Counted from the first letter of the stretch, positions 44,601 to 58,217 are shown. The stretch: 64,000 nt of DNA from Doris montereyensis (GCA_037039925.1 JAXRKP010000425.1:187501-251500); one strand, 5' to 3'. A program made the numbers and translations. Notes: generated by a model from the sequence alone, not told the origin.

Positions 44601-47600
44601 TAAAGTGGGGAACCTATTTCTATAAGCTTGAAATGCATTCCTAAAGGAGAAACCTATTCCTATAAGCTTGAACTGTATTCCTAAAGAGGAAACCTATTTC
44701 TTAAGCTAGAACTGCATTTTTAAAGGAGAAACCTATTTCTATAAGCTTGAACTACATTTCTAAAGGAGAAATTTATTTCTATATACTTGAACATATTCCT
44801 AAATGAAGAACCTGTTTCTATAAGCTTGAACTATATTCCTGAGTGGGAAACCTAGTTCTATCTATATAAGCTTGAACTGCATTGCTAATTGAGAAAACCT
44901 AGTTCTATAGTCTTGAACCCCATTTCTGAAGTATGAGAAACCTAGTTCTAAAGAGGCTTGATAACTGAACATTCCTAAATGGGAAACCTTGTTTCTATAG
45001 GCTTGAACTGCATTCCTAAGTGGGAAACCTAGTTCTATAGGCTTTAACTGCATTGCTAACGAAAACCTAGTTCTATAAGTCTTGAACCCCATTCTGAAGT
45101 AGGAAACCTAGTTCTATAAGATTGAACTGCATTTCTAACAGGGAAACCTAGTTCTATAAGCTTGGAACTGCATTTCTAACAGGGAAACCTAGTTCTATAA
45201 GCTTGAACTGCATTTCTAACAGGGACACCTAGTTCTATAAGATTGAACTGCATTTCTAACAGGGACACCTAGTTCTATAAGATTGAACTGCATTTCTAAC
45301 AGGGAAACCTAGTTCTATAAGATTGAACTGCATTTCTAACAGGGAAACCTAGTTCTATAAGATTGAACTGCATTTCTAACAGGGAAACCTAGTTCTATAA
45401 GATTGAACTGCATTTCTAACAGGGAAACCTAGTTCTATAAGATTGAACTGCATTTCTAACACGGAAACCTAGTTCTATAAGATTGAACTGCATTCCTAAC
45501 ACGGAAACCTAGTTCTATAAGATTGAACTGCATTTCTAACAGGGAAACCTAGTTCTATAAGATTGAACTGCATTTCTTACACGGAAACCTAGTTCTATAA
45601 GATTGAACTGCATTTCTTACACGGAAACCTAGTTCTATAAGATTGAACTGCATTTCTTACAGGAAACCTAGTTCTATAAGATTGAACTGCATTTCTTACA
45701 CGGAAACCTAGTTCTATAAGCTTGAACTGCATTTCTTACACGGAAACCTAGTTCTATAAGCTTGAACTGCACTTCTTACACGGAAACCTAGTTCTATAAG
45801 ATTGAACTGCATTTCTAACAGAGAAACCTACTTTTATAAGATTGAACTACATTCCTAAATGGGAAACCTATTTCTATAAGCTTGAACTGCATTCCTAAGT
45901 GGGAAAACTAGTTCTATAAGCTTGAACTGAACTGCGTTCCTAAATTATGGGAAATCTATTTCTATAAGATTGAACTGCGTTCCTAAATGGGAAATCTATT
46001 TCTATAAGCTTGAACTGCGTTCCTAAATGGGAAATCTATATTTCACTGCATTCCTAGCGGCTTTTTGTAACCTTGAACTACATTCCTAAAGAGAGAAAGC
46101 TAGTTCTATAACCTTGAACTGCATTTATAAGCTAATTATTACATTGAACTGCTGAAGGGGAAACCTAGTTCTATAAGATTGAACTGCATTCCCAAGGGGA
46201 ACCTATTTCATTATAAGCGTGAACTGCATTCCTAAAGAGGAAACCTATTTCTATACGCTTGAACTGCATTCCTAAAGGTGAAACCTATTTCTATACAGCT
46301 TAAACTGCATTCCTAAAGGGGAAACCTATTTCGATAAGTTTAAGAACTGCATTCCTAAAGTGGAAACCTATTTATTATATAAGCTTGAACTGCATTCCTA
46401 AAGGGGAAACCTAGTTCTATAAGATTGAAGTGAATTCCTGAAGGAGAAACCTATTTCTATAAGCCTGGAACTGCATTCCTAAAGAGGAAACCTATTTATA
46501 TAACTTTGAACTGCATTCCTAAAGGAAAACCTATTTCTATAAGCTTGAACTGCATTCCTAAAGGGGAAACCTATTTCTATAACTTTGAACTGCATTCCTA
46601 AAGAGAGAAAACTTATTTCTATAAGCTGGAACTGCATTCCTAAAGGGAAACCTATTTATATAACTTGAACTGCATTCCTAAAGGAAAACCTATTTATTAT
46701 AAGTTTAAACTCAAGTCCTAAATGAAAAACATATTTATTATCAGCTTCAACTCAATTCCTACAGGCGAAAACTATTTATATGCGGTTTCATTGCATTGCT
46801 ATAAGGGGAAACCTATTTCTATAAGCCTGAACAGTAGTGTTAAAGACGAAATCTATTTATGTCAGCATGAACTGCATTCCTAAAGGAGAAACCTATTTCT
46901 ATAAGCGTGAACTGCATTCTTAAAGGGGAAAGCTATTTCTATAAACGTGAACTACATTCTTAAAGGGGAAAGCTATTTCTATAAACGTGAACTGCATTTT
47001 TAAAGGGGAAACCTATTTCTATAAGTGTGAACTGCATTTTTAAAGGGGAAAGCTATTTCTATAAACTTAAAGGTGAACTGCATTCTGCTATTTCTAAAGG
47101 AGAAAGCTATTTCTATAAGTGTGAACTGCATTCTTAAAGGGGAAAGCTATTTCTATAAGTGTGAACTGCATTCTTAAAGGAGAAAGCTATTTCTATAAGT
47201 GTGAACTGCATTCTTAAAGGGGAAAGCTATTTCTATAAGTGTGAACTGCATTCTTAAAGGGGAAAGCTATTTCTATAAGTGTGAACTGCATTCTTAAAGG
47301 GGAAAGCTATTTCTATAAGTGTGAACTGCATTCTTAAATTTTTAAAGGGGAAAGATATTTATATAAACGTGAACTGCATTCTTAAAGGAGAAAGCTATTT
47401 CTATAAGTGTGAACTGCATTTTTAAAGGGGGATAAGTGTGAACTATTTATTTCTATAAGTGTGAACTGCATTCTTAAAGGAGAAAGCTATTTCTATAAGT
47501 GTGAACTGCATTTTTAAAGGAGAAAGCTAGTGTTTCTATAAGTGTGAACTGCATTTTTAAAGGAGAAAGCTATTTCTATAAGTGTGAACTGCATTTTTAA

Positions 47601-49515
47601 AGGAGAAAGCTATTTCTATAAGTGTGAACTGCATTCTTAAAGAGGAAAGCTATTTCTATAAGTGTGAACTGCATTCTTAAAGGGGAAAGCTATTTCTATA
47701 AGTGTGAACTGCATTCTTAAAGGGGAAAGCTATTTCTATAAGTGTGAACTGCATTCTTAAAGGGAAAGATATTTATATAAACGTGAACTGCATTCTTAAA
47801 GGAGAAAGCTATTTCTATAAGTGTGAACTGCATTCTTAAACAGGGAAAGCTATTTCTATAAGTGTGAACTGCATTCTTAAAGGAGAAAGATATTTATATA
47901 AGTGTGAACTGCATTCTTAAAGGGAAAGCTATTTCTATAAGTGTGAACTGCATTTTTTAAAGGAGAAAGCTATTTCTATAAGTGTGAACTGCATTCTTAA
48001 AGGAGAAAGCTATTTCTATAAGTGTGAACTGCATTCTTAAAGGGGAAAGCTATTTCTATAAGTGTGAACTGCATTTTTAAAGGGGAAACCTATTTCTATA
48101 AGTGTGAACTGCATTCTTAAAGGGGAAACCTATTTATTATAAACTTGAACTACATTCTTAAAGGGAAAGATATTTCTTTAAACTTGAACTGCATTCCTAA
48201 ACGGGAAAGATATTTCTATAAACGTGAACTGCATTTCTAAATGGGAAACCTATTTTTATAAACGTGAACTGCATTCTTAAAGGGAAAGATATTTATATAA
48301 ACGTGAACTGCATTCTTTTACGGGAAAGCTACCGTGAACTGCATTCTTAAAGGGGAAACCTATTTCTATAAACGTGAACTGCATTCATTAAAGGAAGCCT
48401 ATTTATATAAGCGTGAACTGCATTCAATAAGGGGAAACCTATTTATTATAAACATTGAACTGCATTCATAAAGGGGCAACCTATTTCTATAAGCTTGAAC
48501 TGCATTCATGGAGAGAAAACCTATTTATATAAGTATGAACTGCATTCCTAAAGGTGAAACCTAATTATTATAAGCTTAAACTGCATTCATGAAGGGGAAA
48601 CCTATTTATTATAAGCTTGAACTGCATTTATAAAGAGGAAACCTATTTATATAAGCTTGAACTGCATTTATAAAGGAAATATTTTTATGAGCTTGAACTG
48701 CATTCATAAAGGGGAAACCTATTTCTATAAGCTTGAACTGCATTCCTAAAGGGAAAACCTATTTATATAAATATGAATTGCATTCAATAAGGGGAAACCT
48801 ATTTATTATAATCTTGAACTGCATTCATAAAGGGGCAACCTATTTCTATAAGCTTGAACTGCATTCATGGAGAGAAAACCTATTTATATAAGTATGAACT
48901 GCATTCAATAAGGTGAAACCTAATTATTATAAGCGTGAACTGCATTCATCCTATAAGCTTGAACTGCATTTATAAAAAGAGGAAACCTATTTATATCAGC
49001 TTGAACGCATTTATAAAGGAGATATCTATTATGAGCTTGAGCTGCATTCATAAGGGGAAACCGACTTCTATAAGTTTCAACTGCATTCCTAAAGGGAAAA
49101 CCTATTTATATAACCTTGAGCTGCATTCAGAAGGGAGAAACCTGTTTATATAATCATGAACTGCATTCTTACGAGGGAAAGCTATTTCTATAAGCGTGAG
49201 CTGCATTCTTACAGGGGAAAGCTGTTTCTATAAGCGTGAACTGCATTCCTAAAGGGGAAAGCTGTTTCTATAAGCGTGAGCTGCATTCTTACAGGGGAAA
49301 GCTGTTTCTATAAGCGTGAACTGCATTCCAAAGGGGGAAACCTGTTTATATAATCGTGAACTGCATTCCTAAAGGGGAAAGCTGTTTCTATAAGCGTGAA
49401 CTGCATTCCTAAAGGGGAAACCTATATCTATAAGCGTGAACTGCATTCCTAAAGGGGGAAACCGTTTCTATAAGCGTGAACTGCATTCCAAAGGGGGAAA
49501 CCTATATCTATAAGC
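41620..49515 (+). repeat. 7.9 kb satellite of 40-bp units, about 190 copies
   Basis: Unit 'ctataagcttgaactgcatt' 'cctaaaggggaaacctattt'; exact 40-bp spacing is seen at 45,240-45,560 and 47,100-47,340. Local variants dominate blocks: 'ctagttctataagattgaac' (41.9-43.2 kb and 45.0-45.9 kb), 'ctatttctataaactagaac' (43.3-44.5 kb) and 'gctatttctataagtgtgaa' (46.9-48.1 kb). 1-6 base indels are common. Open frames across it are not genes. Confidence 0.97.
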
Positions 49516-49614
49516 TTTAAGTGTAAATAGTAAGGTTCGCAACAATCTATAGTTATCAATTATGATGCCTCTTTTCCGTTAAGTGTAAGCAGTAAGGTTT
49601 CTTCAAAGTCGTTA

Positions 49615-49815
49615 CGTCACATAGAACCGGAGCTTATCCCAGTTTCAAAAGTGTGAACCGGAACAGGTAATGATAATCACCTCCTGGACAAGACGCTAGT
49701 CTGACACAGATTTTTCTCCCAAGCCAGTGCCTGCACCCATTTGCACCTGGGTTAAGTGGAGAAAACGTGTGTTAAGTGTCTTTCCCAAATAATTCAAAAT
49801 GAATCATGACCGCTA
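49615..49815 (-). mobile_element. SINE family A copy, minus strand
   Basis: On the + strand it reads 'agaaccggagcttatcccag', 'taatgataatcacctcctgg', 'acaagacgctagtctgac', 'cccatttgcacctgggttaa' and 'cgtgtgttaagtgtctttcc', the reverse complement of family A. 200 bp, head lost. Confidence 0.75.
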
Positions 49816-50039
49816 GTCCGCCACCCGTTTCGTTTAGTGAAAAGTAAACAAATATCAGGTACAATTTGTTTTGTTTTTTTTTACCTTGTAAAATAAAAGA
49901 AATATCGATATACAATGTAGTAGAGATAAAGCAAAAATGTCATAGTTGAGGGAAAAGTTATCGAAACCGTCATTTTAATCACAACTTGTTTTGGTGATCT
50001 TTGATATTAAAGAATCTGTAAGACAGTCAATCATTCTGT
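49816..50039. other. No feature recognised
   Basis: Short AT-rich interval. Confidence 0.5.
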
Positions 50040-50455
<416 letters not shown>

Positions 50456-50874
50456 TCTAGTCTATGACAGATAAAACATTCTTAGTATGAAACACAATTG
50501 TAAGAGCAAAGGATTTAGTAAAAATGATCAAATCAATAAGCAGCCCCAGAAGTCCCGAAACAAAAAACCGGTACAAAGGAATACAATAACATAATAATAT
50601 GCTTGATATAATGTTGCATAAACACATAAGAAATGGTTCACAATATTCATTGATATGAGGACAATAGCTGGTGCTAATTTGATATTTGACACTCGAAAGC
50701 ATGATTTAGTGATTCACACACTTTACTCTGTAGTGTAGCAACGCAGAGAGAGAAACACGATGTCATTATATGGGCGAAGCCGAATAAACAATAATTATGC
50801 GAACATTGTTTTAGACGTTTGTTTACTTCTACTTTCGATATCTGCGATCGCCAGACACCGCACTGCTTGTCCTT
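50456..50874. other. No gene seen
   Basis: Unique AT-rich sequence. Confidence 0.5.
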
Positions 50875-51545
50875 ACCTAGATCTAGATCTAGATTTAGGT
50901 ACACCCATAGGCCTACAATCTAGATCAGAAAACTTTCTAAGTTTATTATGCCATGGAACTCGAAGTCGAAGAAAAAATCCATAAAAATACAAATGTTGAA
51001 ACAATTCCTTTCGTAACTCAATGGCTCACTGAACTACCGAGACCTAGACTAGACTAGATCTTAGATCTAGATCTAGAACATGTAGATTCTAGATCTAGAT
51101 CTAGATCTAACTTAGATCTAGAACTAGTAAATATATCTATATCAGACTATAGATTAAGATCTAGATCTAGATTTAGTTTGACTTGTATGATCTCTATAAT
51201 ATCTTGACTGATCTAGATCTACAGCTGTACACTAGTCGTAGATCTAGATAATATAGAGAGATAGACATACTACTACTACTGTACTGTCGACTCTAATCTA
51301 GAGTGATCTAGATTTAGAATCTAGAGCTAGAATTAGATCTAGATCTATTTTGCAATCTTGAAGATCGAGATCTAATCTAGATCTAAATCTAGACAACACA
51401 CAGTGGCACTGTTTTGTCGTTGGCTTAAAGTAGATCTTCTGAGCTACTCGAGATGCATCTCATGATGCACACAATTTAGAAATCTACATGATTCTAGATC
51501 TAGATCTAGTTTTTCTAAAAGCTTGGTGAATAAAGCTGATTAAAA
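50875..51545. repeat. TAGATC-rich degenerate hexanucleotide region
   Basis: Dozens of AGATCTAGATCTAG-type strings, never in a long pure run, scattered over 670 bases. The motif is self-complementary. Isolated copies also occur at 22,612-22,625. Confidence 0.9.
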
Positions 51546-52294
51546 TATAATGCTACATATAGTGATTGATTCATATGAGGGGCTAGAATCTCAGTTCTTT
51601 GCTTCAAAAGAGTTTGCACCCTGAGCAGGACTTCTAGAGCTAGACGTCTGCCTCTAGTTCAGTGCCCCAAAAAAAGTTATTTGTTATACGAAATGGATAC
51701 ATCAGGACATGAAAGCATGCTTCTACGTCTCTCAGAGATCAAAACGCTTCCAGTTCATGTGCGCGACATTGGAAAAGGGGCAGAGGGGTCTCCCCCATCC
51801 CCTCCTTATGAAAACGTATCTATTTTTGTTCCCCATAACTATAAGAAAAAATATGTAAACTTTAAATAAATAATGAAATAAAGAAATATTGGTATTAATT
51901 GCAAATATGATATGGAAAACCTTGAAAAGAGCTTTAAATTGATATGTACAATATAATGTTAGTTTTACTTTCATTTGAGGGATTTTCTGAAACTTTGTTT
52001 CAGAGAAAGCGTAAGGTACTTGAATAGTTTTGACCCCTAAGCACATTTCAAAATTTGTTGTTACATTTAGTAGATGTTTACTTAGTTGAAACTTATCATA
52101 CATACATGAAACTTACTGAATGTGTGCTTTACCTTCGCAATTTGTACGTCAAGAGATATATAAAAACATATTGTGTGAACATGTTTTTGGTGGTAAAATT
52201 TAAAAATATCATTGTAACTCACATTGTGCACAAAAAGCTTGTGACATGACATGTGTTTTTTCTTAAAGTGTGCAGCAGTCTCATGATCATTATA
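51546..52294. other. No gene recognised
   Basis: AT-rich sequence flanking the BEL/Pao element; no conserved frame. Confidence 0.5.
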
Positions 52295-52299
52295 GTTAC

Positions 52300-52516
52300 T
52301 GTTGAAGAAATTTGAAGAAGCCTGTTATTCTGAACGTGGAACTTTGTGAAAACTGCAAAACACAGTAACACAACATTAATTTTCTTTTGACTATTCAGTC
52401 CTGTCTTCTTCATAGCTAGCTCTAGTGCTTTTTCTCTTTGTCTCACCACACTCTCACTCTCGCCATGTGACAATTACAAATTGAGGCCCAATCAGGATAA
52501 ATTGAATTCCACAACA
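52300..52516 (-). repeat. BEL/Pao 3' LTR (217 bp)
   Basis: Runs from 'tgttgaagaaatttgaagaa' to 'ggataaattgaattccacaa' plus CA. Matches the other LTR at both ends, including 'aaaacacagtaacacaacat' and 'tgacaattacaaattgaggc'. Contains a single 'cttcatagctagctctag' unit. Confidence 0.93.
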
Positions 52517-52530
52517 TTCTCTCCACCTTG
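52517..52530 (-). other. Polypurine tract
   Basis: Minus strand CAAGGTGGAGAGAA lies immediately before the 3' LTR, where the plus-strand primer of reverse transcription is expected. Confidence 0.6.
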
Positions 52531-52800
52531 AAGGATCAACTTCAATTCAAGAACATCAATAAGGCATTCTACATAAGCAAGAAGGGAAGGAAAAAACGAT
52601 AATTCAAATCTAAAGAACGAAATCATAGTGGATTACATAACACATACATTGAGTTTGCAAACATTAAAATGTTATCATTATTTCAATGAAAAGGATAACA
52701 CAAATCAACTAAATTGCTAAAACTAATAGCAAACCTCTAGATGGCCTATAGCCAATGTCCAATCTCAACAGCATGCCAGATAAAGTAAAAACTTCTTCCT
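52531..52800 (-). other. BEL/Pao remnant, no domain recognised
   Basis: 270 bases where RNase H, integrase and the remainder of pol should be (normally more than 2 kb). Only AT-rich sequence remains, which indicates a large internal deletion. Confidence 0.6.
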
Positions 52801-53460
52801 TTAGAAGCCAACATATTTTAAGGACTTTAACCGTGTGTATTTTGACGGTTTATCTTGAAAGCATCTTTGAATGCCTTCTGGAACGTTTTCATTGTCTGAA
52901 GACCATTTGCTCATTGTCATCTTGGTCTTACTCATAATCTCACATGCGTCAGATATCAAAGCAATAACGTCTTCCTCATTGTCACCACCTGATAACCAGT
53001 CATCACAATGCATGTTCTGAGACAGCTTTTGAATTGTTGTCCTATCTAAAGGATATAGGGACAAATGGGGACCTTCAGTTGCATTCAATAGGAATGGACT
53101 AGCTGTATTGCCATAGGGCACTCTGGTAATGTGAATTGTACGCATAACATTATCGACCATCTAAAAGAGTTGATGCACATAACGATCCTCAGGTCGAACG
53201 CTAACTTGAAGGAACACCTTCTCTATGTCAGCACAAATAGCAACCTTATGCCTTCTGAATCACATAAGAATGTCACTCAATAACGGTAAGAGATTTGGAC
53301 CTGTTTCCATGCAATCGTTCAAGGAAACATTATTCTGCCCTTACGCAAAGGCATCAAACACAAAACGGATCTTAGTGGTTGTACTTGAACTTTTCACAAC
53401 CGGCCTGTGAGGCAAATAAAACACTTGAGCTGACAGCTTTGTATTCTCTTCTAATTGTTT
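52801..53460 (-). pseudogene. BEL/Pao pol: reverse transcriptase fragment
   Basis: On the minus strand, 53,450-53,340 reads YLPHRPVVKSSSTTTKIRFV and FDAFA before a stop; 53,330-53,165 continues with SLNDCMETGPNLLP and a DIEKVFLQV-like block; 53,160-52,801 reads RVPYGNTASPFLLNAT, then CDDWLSGGDNEED where YVDD is usual, then SKWSSDN. These are Pao-family RT motifs in order. The catalytic block has C-D-D in place of V-D-D. Stops and frame changes make it inactive. Confidence 0.88.
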
Positions 53461-53509
53461 GCAGACATTTTATGACTTTTTAGAAAATGTATCTGAGTCA
53501 AAACCGAAA

Positions 53510-56500
53510 AGTACACATGGACGTAAGTGTGTCTTCTGTGCCACCAGTCACATGGACCTAAGTTGGTCTTCTGTGCCATCAGTCCGCGTGGACTTAAGTG
53601 TTTCTGTGTCACCAGTCCACATGGAGCTAAGTGTGTTTTCTGTGCCATCACTCCACATAGATGTAAGTGTGTCTTTTGTGCCACCAGTCCACATGGACCT
53701 AACTTGGTCTTCTGTGCAACCACTCCACATGGACCTAAGTGTGTTTTCTGTGCCACCACTCCACATAGACGTAAGTGTGTCATCTGTGCCACCACTTCAC
53801 ATGGACCTAAGTGTGTCTTCTGTGTCACCAGTCCACATGGAGGTAAGTGTGTCTTCTGTGCCACCAGTCCACGTAGACGTAAGTGTGTATTCTGTGTCAC
53901 TAGTCCACATGGACGTAAGTGTGTCTTCTGTGCCACCAGTCCACATGGACCTAAGTGTGTCTTCTATGCCACCAGTCCACATGAACCTAAATGTATATTC
54001 TGTGCCACCAGTCCACATGGAGGTAAGTGTGTCTTCTGTGCCACCAGTCCACGTAGACGTAAGTGTGTATTCTGTGCCACCAGTCCACGTAGACATAAAT
54101 GTGTCTTCTGTGCTACCAGTCCACATGGACCTAAGTGTGTCTTCTGTGCAACCAGTCCACATGGATGTAAGTGTATCTTCTGTGCCACCAGTCCACATGG
54201 ATGTGAGTGTGTATTCTGTGCCACCAGTCCACTTGGACCTAAATGTATATTCTGTGCCACCGATCCACATGGACCTACGTCTCTCTTCTGTGTCACTAGT
54301 CCACATGGAGCTAAGTGTGTCTTCTATGTCACCAGTCAACATCGACCTAAATGTGTCTTCTGTGTCACCAGTCCACATGGACCTAAATATGTCTTCTGTG
54401 TCACCAGTCCACATGGACCTAAATGTGTCTTCTGTGTCACCAGTCAACATGGACCTAAATGTGTCTTCTGTGCCACCACTCCACATGGACCTATATGTGT
54501 CTTTTTGTGCCACCAGTCCACATGGAGCTAAATGTGTCTTCTGTGTCACCAGTCAACATGGACCTAAATATGTCTTATGTGTCACTAGTCCATATGGACC
54601 TAAGTGTGTTTTCTGTGCCACAAGTGCACATGGACCTAAATGTGTCTTTTGTGCCACGGGTCCGCATGGACCTAAATGTGTCTTCTGCGCTACCACTCCA
54701 CATGGAGCTAAGTGTGTCTTCTGTGTCACCAGTCCACATGGACCTAACTGTGTCTTCTGTGTCACCAGTCCACATGGACCTAAATGTGTCTTCTGTGCCT
54801 CCACTCCACATGGACCTAAGTGTGTCTTCTGTGTGACCACTCCACATGGACCTAAATGTGTCTTCTGTGCCACCAGTCCACATGGACCTAAGTGTGTCTT
54901 CTGTGTCACCAGTCCAAATGGGCCTAAATGTGTCTTTTGTGCCACCAGTCCACATGGACCTAAGTGTGTCTTTTGTGTCACCAGTCCACATGGACCTAAG
55001 TGTGTCTTCTGTGCCACCAGTCCACATGGGCCTAAGTGTGTCTTCTGTGTCATCAGTCCACATGGACCTAAATGTGTCTTCTGTGCCACCACTCCACATG
55101 GACGTAAATGTGTCTTCTGTGCCACCAGTCCAAATGGACCTAAATGTGTCTTTTTGTGCCACCAGTCCACATGGACTTAAGTGTGTCTTCTGTGTCACCA
55201 GTCCACATACCTAAGTGTGTCTTCTTTGCCACTACTCCACATGGACCTAGATGTGTCTTCTGTGCCACCACTCCACATGGACATAAGTGTCTTCTGTGCC
55301 ACCACTCCACATGGACCTAAGTGTGTCTTCTGTGCCACCACTCCACATGGACCTAAGTGTGTTTTCTGTGCAACCACTCCACATGGACCTAAGTGTGTTT
55401 TCTGTACCATCACTCCCACATAGACGTACGTGTGTCTTCTGTGCCACCAGTCCACATGGACCTAAGTTGGTCTTCTGTGCAACCACTCCACATGGACCTA
55501 AGTGTGTTTTCTGTGCCACCACTCCACATAGACGTAAGTGTGTCTTCTGTGCCACCACTTCACATGGACCTAAGTGTGTCTTCTGTGTCACCAGTCCACA
55601 TGGAGATAAGTGTGTCTTCTGTGCCACCAGTCCACGTAGACGTAAGTGTGTATTCTGTGCCACCAGTCACATGGACGTAAGTGTGTCTTCTGTGCCACCA
55701 GTCCACATGGACCTAAATGTATATTCTGGGCCACCAGTCCACATGGAGGTAAGTGTGTCTTTTGCCACCAGTCCACGTAGACATAAGTGTGTATTCTGTG
55801 CCACCGGTCCACGTAGGACGTAAATGTGTCTTCTGTGCCACCAGTCCCAATGGACGTAAGTGTATCTTCTGTGCCACCAGTCCACATGGACGTAAGTGTA
55901 TATTCTGTACCACCAGTCCATATTGACCTAAATGTATATTCTGTGCCACCAATGCACATGGACCTAAGTGTCTCATCTGTGTAACCAGTCCACATGGACC
56001 TAAATATGTCTTCTGTGCCACCAATCCACATGGACCTACGTGTCTCTTCTGTGTAACCAGTCCACATGGAGCTAGTGTGTCTTCTGTGTCACCAGTCAAC
56101 ATGGACCTAAATGTGTCTTCTGTGTCACCAATCCACATGGACCTAAATATGTCTTCTATGTCACCAGTCACATGGACCTAAATGTGTCTTCTGTGCCACC
56201 ACTCCACATGGACCTATATGTGTCTTATGTGTCACTAGTCCATATGGACCTAAATGTGTCTTCTGTGCCACCACTCCACATGGACCTATATGTGTCTTTT
56301 TGTGCCACCAGTCCACATGGACCTAAATGTGTCTTATGTGTCACTAGTCCATATGGACCTAAGTGTGTTTTCTGTGCCAGCAGTCCACATGTACCTAAAT
56401 GTGTTTTTGTGCCACGAGTCACATGGACCTAAATGTGTCTTCTGTGCCACCACCCACATGGAGCTAAGTGTGTCTTCTGTGTCACCAGTCCACATGGACC

Positions 56501-57432
56501 TAAATGTGTCTTCTGTGTCACCATTCCACATGGACCTAAGTGTGTCTTTTGTGCCACGAGACCGCATGGACCTAAATGTATCTTCTGTGTCACCACTCCA
56601 CATGGACCTAAATGTGTCTTCTGTGTCACTAGTCAACATGGATCTAAATGTGTCTTATGTGTCAGTAGTCCACATTGACCTAAATGTGTTTTCTGTGCCA
56701 CCAGTCCACATGGACCTAAAGGTGTCTTTTGTGCCACGAGTCCGCATGGACCTAAATGTGTCTTCTGCGCCACCACTCCACATGGAGCTAAGTGTGTCTT
56801 CTGTGTCACCAGTCCACATGGACCTAAATGTGTCTTCTGTGCCACCAGGCCAAATGGACCTAAATATGTCTTTTGTGTCACCAGTCCAAATGGACCTAAA
56901 TGTGTCTTCTGTTCCACCAGTCCACATGCACCTAAATGTGTCTTTTGTGCCACCAGTCCACATGGACCTAAATGTGTCTTTTGTGCCACCAGTCCACATG
57001 GACCTAAGTGTGTCTTCTGTGCCACCAGCCCACATGAACCTAAGTGTGTCTTCTGTGCCATCACTCCACATGGATCTAAATGTGTCTTCTGTGCCAGTCC
57101 ACATGGACGTAAGTGTGTCTTCTGTGTCACCAATCCACATGTACCTAAGTGTGTCTTCTGTGTCACCAGTCCACATAGACCTAAGTGTGTCTTCTGTGCC
57201 ACCACTCCGCATGGACATAAGTGTCTTCTGTGCCACCACTCCACATGGAGCTAAGTGTGTCTTCTGTGCCACCACTCCACATGGACCTAAGTGTGTCTTC
57301 TGTGCCACCACTCCACATGGACGTAAGTGTGTCTTCTGTGCCACCACTCCACATGGATCTAAATGTGTCTTCTGTGCCACCAGTCCACATGGACCTAAAT
57401 GTGTTTTCTGTGTCACCACTCCACATGAACTT
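53510..57432 (-). repeat. 36-bp satellite inside pol, about 109 copies
   Basis: + strand unit 'cacatggacctaagtgtgtc' 'ttctgtgccaccagtc'. On the minus strand each unit is 12 codons, CGLVAQKTHLGP. The first units on the pol side are in frame with the protease-RT linker, which reads ILIGQDYYWKLI ... SSCGVVTQKTHLGP. Since 36 is divisible by 3, five of six frames stay open for long stretches, including a 573-codon frame at 53,459-55,180 (+); this is a by-product. Confidence 0.96.
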
Positions 57433-57995
57433 TGAGCACAGGTATTAGAATTGATCAGTTTCCAATAATAATCTTGGCCTATCAGAATATCCACTGTAAC
57501 ATTGTTACTCTGTCCACCATCATTTGCGAGTTGGCAATTCTCAAAATAAGACAATAAAGCTTTTGGTATAGCTGGTTTATACATTGTGAAACAAATCATC
57601 CTCACTTCTGGTAAAAACAAAGTTTCTTTCTCTCCAGTTTCAAAATCAAACACCATACCAAACATTTCTTTGTTTCTTTTCTACACGTCTTTTCGACCAT
57701 CAAAGCATGACACATTCAAACACTCCCTTCCCACATAAGAAGGTTTCAATTTTGAAACTGCTTTAGTGGTCATAAAGCTTTTGTCAGACCAACGTCAAAC
57801 AGAATTGTTACAGGAACATTATCGATGAGTATTTTCAACGTTCGTAACACTGTATTTTTACCCGAAAATCTGCTTTGACAAAAGGCCATATTTATATTTG
57901 CAGTCATTTGGCTTTGAGGGTCACTGGGGTTATTATCTGCTCTTTTGGGTTCAGTAAAAAACGTTTGACTTATTGTTGCCACAAAACAGTTCATG
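57433..57995 (-). pseudogene. BEL/Pao pol: aspartic protease (peptidase A17-like) region
   Basis: 57,994-57,770 (minus) ends VLRTLKILIDNVPVTILFDV then GLTKAL; the usual D-S/T-G active site after the hydrophobic strand reads F-D-V-G, so it looks lost. 57,665-57,440 reads FETGEKETLFLPEV ... VDILIGQDYYWKLINSNT, the typical LIG-x-DYYW block upstream of RT. The frame is interrupted between the two parts. Confidence 0.82.
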
Positions 57996-58200
57996 GTGCT
58001 TATTATTACAAAGTTTGCATTGAGAATAACATCTTTGTGAAAGTGACCATTTCCAAAGCAGATGAAATAAAGCTTATTTTCTTAAATGACAGATTTCACA
58101 TCCTCAATGTTCATCTTAAACACAATTCTACATTTTTTACTGGAACGTCTTCCAGAACAGAACAGGCACCCGTCCTTTGAAGATGAAGAACTGAATGCCG
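57960..58200 (-). pseudogene. BEL/Pao gag zinc-knuckle region
   Basis: The minus strand shows CLFCSGRRSSKKC, then CFGNGHFHKD and, in another frame, CKLCNNKHHELFCG. Cys/His spacing fits the multiple knuckles at the end of Pao Gag. A stop and a frame change separate the parts. Confidence 0.75.
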
Positions 58201-58217
58201 AGGCAGTGGCTCTAACG

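Noticed and set aside
53459..55180. 573-codon open frame with HMDLSVSSVPPV-type 12-residue repeats, resembling a secreted repeat protein
   Set aside because: The array is open in nearly every frame on both strands because the unit is 36 bp; the true coding sense is the opposite strand, in frame with pol. No signal peptide, splice sites or promoter support a gene.
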